Shown here: positions 57,873 through 64,000 of the stretch, in pieces | How the letters are laid out: each line of letters starts with the position of its first letter | Position numbering within the stretch: the stretch's first letter is position 1 | Origin: Sisyra terminalis | Taxonomy: Eukaryota; Arthropoda; Insecta; Neuroptera; Sisyridae | DNA length: 64,000 nt | Direction of reading: 5' to 3' | Assembly (NCBI GenBank): GCA_958496175.1 | Contig: OY292276.1 | Coordinates: 56,247,080-56,311,079 of the forward strand | Position numbers and translations under genes: made by a program | The notes under the pieces: model-generated | Database searches by the model: none | Seen by the model: only the letters and a program-made list of their open reading frames with translations | What the model was told of the DNA's origin: nothing

Positions 57873-58084
57873 TTGATTTTATTTCGGTGTTATTTCAATG
57901 TTAAGTTTTTGTTCCTGCAATTGGAAGGAATCAAGAATCTTAAAAATTTAAAGATTTTCTCAGCCTCTGTTTTTGTAATTGCCCATCCTCAACGTTGTAC
58001 GTTGTAGTGCAAATTTGAGTGCATTATGAATTCAAATTCTTCAAATTTTGCCTTGGTATTCCGTTTGAACTTTACCATTGTAGT

Positions 58085-58680
58085 TGATGTTTCTGTGACT
58101 TCTTGAAGTTTGCTGATGTTGATATAAAAAAGACCAAAAATTTTTGACCAAAATCGTTGGAGTATATCAATTTTAAGCTTGAAGTTATTCCCTTACGAAG
58201 ATTTCGTAGGTCTATCCAATGAAATTGGGTTGTCAGTTAATACCTATGCAAATTTTGCAGTTTTTGTCGCAAATTTTGCGACTCCAGTAATAAAAATTTT
58301 GGATTACTAAACAATGATAACAATGTTATCTTCGCAAAATTTTAAATGCTATAATCTAGCTTCCAGTTCAATTCATGTGTCCTGGTTTTGCAGTTGATGT
58401 TTCTGTGACTTCACGAATTTTGCTCTTGTTGATATAAAAAAGACCGAAAATTTTGGGCCAGAATCGTTAGAGTATATCAATTTTAAGCTTGGAAGTTATT
58501 CCCTTAAGAAGATTTCGTAGATCCGTCCAATAAAATTAGGTTGTCAGTTAATACCTATGCAAATTTTGCGACTCCAGTAATAAAAAGTTTGGATTACTAA
58601 ACAATGGTAACAATGTTATCTTCACAAAATTTTAAATGCTATTATCTAGCTTCCAATTCAATTAGTATGTCCCGCTTTAT
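58085..58680. repeat. Two-copy direct repeat, about 300-bp unit
   Basis: 'agttgatgtttctgtgactt' opens copies near 58082 and 58391. Both continue with 'gttgatataaaaaagacc', 'agtatatcaattttaagctt', 'ttgtcagttaatacctatgc' and 'gctataatctagcttcc'-type ends. The second lacks a 25-bp 'tttttgtcgcaaattttgc' duplication. Confidence 0.8.
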
Positions 58681-58689
58681 CTGCCGATT

Positions 58690-59130
58690 TCTATTTAGGA
58701 TTAGACTAAAAATGGTCAGTGCTATGTGTTCTTTATTGTCTTATACGGAATGAAAGAATGGACTTTTACCCAGAAACTGGAAGATAAAATTACCGTATTT
58801 GAAATCTGGGTATATCGCTGAATCCTGAAGATAGCTTGGAAGGATCACGTGCGAAATAAATAAGTACTAACGAAACTTAATACCACAATAACTCTTGTGA
58901 TATCTATAAAGAAGGGAAAGTTACTATACTTCGGTTAAGTCATGCGTTATAACAAATATCACTTCCTCTAGCTTATCATTCAGGATCGGATTGAAGGAAA
59001 AAAAAGCTTTGGGAAGAAGAAAGCTTTGTGGGTGGTTAGGAAAAAGCATTAGAAGAATTTTCCGCCCTGCTGTATCAAAAGTCAAAATTGTCAAGATGAT
59101 TGCCAATTTTCAACGTTGAACCAAAAGAAG
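58690..59130 (+). pseudogene. RTE-like reverse-transcriptase C-terminal tail
   Basis: In shifting + frames the order is RLKMVSAMCSLLSYTE, FEIWVYR-stop-ILKIAWKDHV, then KKGKLLYFG-stop-VMR, RIEGKKSFGKKKALWV and a final VKIVKMIANF-type end. This is the typical tail of RTE-like non-LTR reverse transcriptases (usual forms: 'FEMWVYRRMLRISW.DRVTN', 'R..K..YFGHVMR', 'G.R..GR...SWL..I', 'R..IA.MVANI'). Stops and frameshifts abound. The catalytic domain is not present upstream, so the copy is 5'-truncated. It ends in a 'aagaagaagaag' run. Confidence 0.65.
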
Positions 59131-61719
59131 AAGAAGTAGACTAACTTTTTATACTTCTTTCTATTTGTTAATTAATTTAATATTGTCAAACTATGTTTTT
59201 TCTTATTTTATTCCAAGTTGCATAAATTTTTACATTCATAATAATAAATTTCTTTTTCTTGGTAAAAATTATACGTTGCAAGGCGACCCTTGCTCGTCAT
59301 TTTTTTTACATGTAAATTTCTTTTTTTTTCTTATTGCATACGTTTGTTTCTCGTCATTTCTTTTATTGTCGGACATTTAATTTAATTTAATAAGAATGAA
59401 ATATATTTAAATATAAAACAGAAAAATATGATAATAATAGTAAGAAATTATAATAAAAATATGTTTCATACATATAATATTATATGATAGCATTTATATA
59501 TTATTATTATGTTAGAAATAAAATAGACAAGACAATATGATTGTGGGAGAATTCGTGTCCCATTTTGTGAAATGCATTGGCGAAATAATATAATGCACAT
59601 GCAAATGCATATCGTGCAAAGAGCTCGCGGATTGGATCACATGCAATTTCTACTCATTCATATTGTAGCCATGATGACGACGACGTGGTTGCGAGTTTAA
59701 TTGAAAAATGAAATTAAATAAATGTGACTCTTGGTTGGTTTTGTTGGCTGGGAAAATTGTATTAACTATTTTATTTCGTATGTTTTTTTCAGCGGATTTA
59801 ATCAATAGTGGGTTTTGAGGATTGCGAATTGTTGAACCGAAAGGTTGTTTGGTTCAATTATTTGATTATATACTGTTTAAAATGATTTTTTTTCTGTGAA
59901 AATTGGATAGGTTCTCTGTGAAAATCAATTGCAGTTTCATAAAGGAGGCGAATAGGGGTGGAAATATTTTTTCCGAAGAATTTTCTCATAGTACTCAGAT
60001 TTTGATGGCTTTCTCATAGTTCTTGGAATCCCATTTTTTTTGTCATTATAGGCAATGATTTCAATAAAAAAAGTCCAGGGTAATGACTGTCGTACTACGT
60101 TTAGCATAGTAAGCTTTGAATCAACGAAAAAGCTCTTTCTGCTCTAGGCTAAGCTTCCTAAAATCTTTGAAATTCCAAAAGTTTTCGTCAGTAAAAAGCT
60201 TAACCTAATCTTGGTTCATGCTAAAAAAAATAACACATGTATGCAGTTCACACGTGGTAGAAGTGAAACCTTCAAAAAAGATGAACTTCAAGATATTGAG
60301 ACGAATGTAAGATTTTATGAGTAGGATAATTGTATGATTTATTTTACGATTTATTAATACATATATTACAAAAATTTATCCTGAATCCAAATTTACATTT
60401 TCGATAAATGATACAAGAGCTTATGATAATGAAAGTATGAAATAAATCCAGTGGTGGTAAAGATGCAGGCATTGTTTAATATTTGAAACTATTGTATTTG
60501 AACATCGTTGGAATTACATTTTTCTCGATTGTTTGAAAATACGAGCAGCATAGCGAAATATTATCATTTGCATTAGACTTTTTAATTATTATCCATAAAA
60601 GATTTTCATGTCCTGGGCGTTGTGGTTTTTAATTTCTTTGGAATCACAATCGTTCACAAAAGGAGCACATATTATAACCGAAAATATTGTTAAAAAAAAT
60701 TTAACGAAATTCTACATGAGCAACTTTATTTCGACGAAATTGTGAGTACCTAAGAAATCGGCTGTAGCATTTGAGTAGCACCTGGAAAACAGTTTGTTAT
60801 ATTATGTGATATCAGAATTAATTTTAAATGAGCTTTTATTTTATTGAAATTTCGTGCTGAAGGACGAAATATGTGATTAGAAAATCTTTAAATACTTCCT
60901 AGAATTATTTTCACTATTTTGCATAGTCGAATCATTATTAAACGTATAAGAACTATTATTGTTCTTATTTAACAATGCTTTTCGGCGTGCCCGAAATTCA
61001 TGAACATGTTCTGTTGAACCTTTTAACGTCATTATAGCTTTGTTTTCCTTACTTTTTTTTGATAATCATGACAATAATCCGTAACTTAAAACGGTTGATA
61101 TTGGTCGCTATGAAAACCATTCTCAAATAGCGTAATACGCAGGCGCGCACAATCATAAGGAATACTAATGTTTCCTACCTCATTCTCTCTCATGTAAAAT
61201 CTGATAGATTTATGTATATGTTTCTTTTTTTATTGCCGCTTTCCGCTTCCGTTTCATAAAACTTGAAGTCACAACGATGCTAAAGAAGTTTTCACTTCAA
61301 AATAAATTTTTCCAAATGTTTTATCATTTCCTCAGATTTACGATGGTCAATTTCCAATTAAATGGAAAATTCATTCTGCCACTTCAAGTTTGATCTCTTT
61401 CAATTAATTTTCATATAAAATACTTGAAATCTTTAAAAAAAAATCAAATTCTTTTGAAAGGCGAAAGAAATAATTACGTCGGCTGAAAACAGAGAAAAAT
61501 TTCGGCGTTATTTGCTCAGCACGAAGACATTTTAAAAACGAAAAAAAAAAGTTGACTATTTGAATAATTAAATTTAATGACAATAACGTCCAAATTACGG
61601 GTGTCCGTTCGTGCCACGGGAAAATATTCTCTCGAAAAATTTGAATAAAAAATTCGAAAAATCTTTGAGGAATGTTTTCGGAAATAATCACAAACATTTT
61701 TTTTTCGGTACGACTATCA
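59131..61719. other. Non-coding, no gene recognised
   Basis: AT-rich. 59540-59720 is a unique, slightly less AT-rich patch with 'atgcacatgcaaatgcat'. A 97-codon minus-strand frame at 61404-61697 has no domain. Confidence 0.4.
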
Positions 61720-62420
61720 ATTAATCAATGCCCGTATTGAACATTATGGACATTCATCGTTTCGTTCGCCAGCGACATCGACTTACGACTCAACGGCATT
61801 TATTTACACGAATCGGCGGCAAGTCATCAGACAATTCGACAGAGCCATTTGCAATTTCAATGCATTTTTCATGAATATTTATATATCATCGATGTGTGTG
61901 AGATTTGTTCTGGCCCGGCCCGGCCCGGCCCGGCCCGGCCACAGCACCACTCTCGCCGAAGAGATATTTGACGAAATTTCGTTCTTTTGCCTTCCCACAA
62001 ATGTCGTTTCTTCATCGTCTTGTTATTATTATTTTAATTTAACAGCTGGCCCCGTGAATACGCCCAGTAGGCAAATTCCAATTCGACATTCCAATTAACT
62101 GTCAATAATCAATGGTTCGCTGCGGCCCGGCCAATGCTTCCAAGGCCCCAGCGAGGGCTCCATTGCTTCGATCTATCGATCATTTCGCACCGTTCGATTC
62201 GCTTAACACCGTCCCTGTGCGTCTTTACGATCGCACGTGTTACGAACACGACACCAACGATTCATCTGGCCCAGCACATTGTCGTGGTCCATATTTTCAC
62301 GTTGGCCCAATTGCAAGCGAAACCGACGAAAATTCTCGGAAATCCACCAAAGACAATGTGCCGCATTCCAAACGCTTTCTTCTGCGCCCATACTAGAAAA
62401 ATCACTTTATTAACCTCACA
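61720..62420. other. CG-rich island, unassigned
   Basis: This is the longest GC-rich, CpG-containing stretch of the window. Overlapping frames of 94 and 122 codons on + (62112-62396 and 62134-62502) and 62 on minus are all open, so the frame gives no guidance. No splice-bounded exon or domain is visible. It could be a promoter or first-exon region of a host gene, or a GC-rich mobile fragment. Confidence 0.4.
61912..61940. repeat. (GGCCC)n microsatellite, 5.8 copies
   Basis: Five perfect GGCCC units plus GGCC in a row, within the CG-rich island and in sharp contrast to the AT-rich window. Confidence 0.95.
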
Positions 62421-62639
62421 CGTACCACCTCGTTACCTATCACGTGCTCTGACCACCGAAAATTTCGTAAGCAACAATATAAAACACACAGACATTCACT
62501 AATGCTTCCAACAAATCACTTTATAAAACCATTTTTCAAAGTGTGTATACAGCATATAGAATATATTGCGGTCCAATGTATGTATATAAAAATCATACGA
62601 TAAACATAAATTTGAACAGAAGTTCAAACAAAAATACTC

Positions 62640-62702
62640 GTGACGCATTGCCCAGATACGTATTTCGATTGCCAAGCAATCTTCCTCAATGGTCATCAAG
62701 TA
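62640..62702 (-). ncRNA. Hammerhead-like motif (copy D2, minus arm)
   Basis: On the minus strand: CCA, UUGAGGA, A, a perfect 6-bp hairpin GAUUGC-UUG-GCAAUC, GAAA, AUACGUAU, C, UGG. The first core base is U where hammerheads need C3, so this copy is predicted inactive. The other copies keep C there. Confidence 0.4.
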
Positions 62703-62792
62703 GTTTAGATCACTCCGTAACTACTTTGTGTTGATTCACATTGATTGAATCTTGTGAATCACTACAAAGCAGTCACGGAGTGATCCAAACTA

Positions 62793-62855
62793 CTTGATGA
62801 CCACTGAGGAAGCTTGCTTGGCAATCAAAATACGTATCTGGACAATACGTCACGA
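62793..62855 (+). ncRNA. Hammerhead-like motif (copy D2, plus arm)
   Basis: CCA, CUGAGGA (62804-62810), A, GCUUGC-UUG-GCAAUC, AAAA where the core needs GAAA, AUACGUAU, C (62838), UGG. UUG-AUGA-CCA upstream can pair with UGG-A-CAA downstream as a stem I with an internal loop. The G12 to A change should inactivate it. Confidence 0.4.
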
Positions 62856-63026
62856 ATATTTTTGTTTGAACTTCTGTTCAAATTTATGTTTATGGTATGA
62901 TTTTTCTTATGATTATTATATTAAATTATACTACATAAATTGGACTGCAATATATCCTATATATTGTATACACCGTATAACTGTTCAAAGTCAGCGAAAA
63001 AATCTTATTTTGATAATTTTTCAAAG

Positions 63027-63470
63027 ACTTCAAAAAATTTATACAGAGGAAATACATTTACTGTACTATTACATCACTGCCTCATTATATATCAAAATGA
63101 ACTCAACCCTCAAAACTGTCATAATTAAAGGCAAAAAAAAAAATCCTTAGGAAATATTTGAACAACCTCGATGAAATATAACTCGAAATAGTGCATAAAA
63201 TTTAGACCTTAGAACGATTTTTCCATAAAAAGGATTCAAGTATTGAATACTTTACTAGATCTTGTCTTCTTGGACCATAAGAGGAACAAAAGAAAACGAA
63301 GAAAAAAGATAGGTGCATCCCTAAGGTGACCAACCAAATGATCTGCACTATAAACTTGTGGAGAAGACCTAGACGATAAGGATTATTTAATGGCTTGCAG
63401 GGTCTATATTTATTTAGGCGTCAATGGGTTTTTTATTTTCAAATAAATTGCACAATCTGCATAAGGTTGC
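63027..63470. other. Non-coding, no gene recognised
   Basis: AT-rich unique sequence with short frames only. No repeat identified. Confidence 0.4.
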
Positions 63471-63725
63471 AATAAATACATTCAATCCATAGACAATCAC
63501 ATGCAAACACTAGTCCTGTATAAGTACAAAATAAATTTTTAACAATCAATAGCGACAACAACAATAACAGTAATTCTTGTAGCAATAACAACAATTATAA
63601 AAAACAATCAACAGTAACAAAAAGAATAATAATAATAGTCTATAATAACAATATCAATGCTAATAATAATGTGAACCATTGATATATATGTAATATATAA
63701 AAATAAAGTTATATAATAAGAAATA
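63471..63725. repeat. CAA/TAA-rich simple sequence next to a dispersed repeat
   Basis: 63471-63520 ('cattcaatccatagacaatc' and neighbours) is homologous to 18590-18650. It is followed by a degenerate run of aac/aat/ata trinucleotides to about 63725. Confidence 0.65.
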
Positions 63726-63789
63726 ATAACTGGGGTTTTAAGGACAAAAGTTGTAGAAAATTAGTTTTGAATGGAATTTCTGGAAATGT

Positions 63790-64000
63790 TTATACAATAT
63801 ATAAAATATGTTGTTGTCTTATGTACGTAATATAATTTACAAAAGTAAACTAAAACTTATATTAGAACAAAAGTTCAAACAAATGAATTATTGACGTTTT
63901 GCCTAGATACGTATTTCGATTCTCAAGCAAACTTCATTAGTTGTCTTCCGTAATAAATCGCTTTGGAATTGCTATGGGTAAATCGAGGAGACACCGAAAT
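63790..64000 (-). mobile_element. Partial family D foldback element at the right edge
   Basis: 'tatacaatatataaaatatgtt', 'agttcaaacaaatgaatt' and 'gcctagatacgtatttcgatt' follow the same order as the left half of 62542-63015. The minus strand near 63886-63950 carries a degenerate motif: CUAAUGA, A, a broken stem II, GAAA, AUACGUAU, C. The element may be truncated or continue past the window. Confidence 0.55.

Larger units (their letters stand above)
62542..63015. mobile_element. Foldback retro-like element, family D, 11-bp target duplication
   Basis: Direct repeats ATTTTTCAAAG lie at 62531-62541 and 63016-63026. The left half (tgtgtatacagcatatagaata...) is an inverted copy of the right half (...tatatcctatatattgtatacac), meeting near 62745. 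The right end '..aaagtcagcgaaaaaatctta' equals that of the copy at 23967-24314. Each arm carries one hammerhead-like motif, so the two face in opposite directions. No coding region. Confidence 0.75.

Noticed and set aside
62112..62502. Two overlapping + frames (94 and 122 codons) in the CG-rich island as a gene
   Set aside because: Both registers and the minus strand are open together, there is no domain and no splice context, and GC-rich DNA yields long frames by chance.
1..64000. tRNA, rRNA or riboswitch genes
   Set aside because: No cloverleaf with a GTTCGA-type loop and matching arms, and no rRNA-like conserved block, could be recognised by eye. A tRNAscan or Rfam run would be needed to exclude small ones.

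Overview
The window looks like nuclear DNA from an insect, and the order cannot be fixed from what is here. It is strongly AT-rich. The only confident host-gene exons have GT/AG splice sites, and the rest is packed with animal-type mobile elements: Jockey-like and RTE-like non-LTR retrotransposons, mariner and Tc1 relics, Helitrons, hAT-like and TTAA-flanked elements, and many foldback repeats. There is no sign of bacterial or viral gene organisation, of CRISPR, or of rRNA or tRNA genes.

Host genes. Two exons on the + strand (51898-51996 and 56209-56367) encode consecutive parts of a ZIP-family zinc transporter closest to SLC39A11/ZIP11. They join cleanly, in phase 2, across a 4.2-kb intron. 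I found neither the preceding nor the last exon. The gene therefore either continues beyond the window across very long introns, or it has divergent exons I could not recognise. Everything to the left may be one of its introns or intergenic DNA. On the minus strand, 57045-57872 carries the longest open frame of the window (275 codons). Its first 70 codons look like an exon with a plausible acceptor, start and donor, but the product is unknown.

Left part (1-23 kb): an RNase H fragment of a non-LTR element at the left edge; foldback elements at 3.8-6 kb; a Helitron at 7.2-8.6 kb; a foldback and a GC-richer patch at 8.8-10.3 kb; a 1-kb palindrome at 11.9-12.9 kb; a roughly 480-bp tandem repeat at 14.6-15.9 kb; a complex repeat array at 18-21.3 kb; and a degenerate mariner with both ends at 22.0-22.9 kb.

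Middle (23-45 kb): short inverted-repeat elements; a second Helitron carrying a TTAA-flanked element; a large foldback interrupted by two Helitron pieces; two more foldbacks; and relics of two Jockey-like reverse transcriptases, a Tc1-like transposase and a mariner transposase.

Right part (45-64 kb): a Jockey-like element broken by a hAT-like MITE, a relic of an uncharacterised repetitive insect ORF family, the two transporter exons with repeat-laden introns, an RTE-type reverse-transcriptase tail, a CG-rich island, and two foldbacks near the right edge.

The most interesting signal is a small RNA-like motif in the foldback elements: CUGANGA-A, a hairpin whose sequence changes between families while its pairing is largely kept, then GAAA followed by a self-pairing ACGU block. 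In the family at 24.0, 62.6 and 63.9 kb it can be drawn as a type-I hammerhead ribozyme with an AUC cleavage triplet. Two of these insertions, and a related one at 51.5 kb, have 11-13 bp target duplications. This suggests retroposed units, possibly related to Penelope-like elements.
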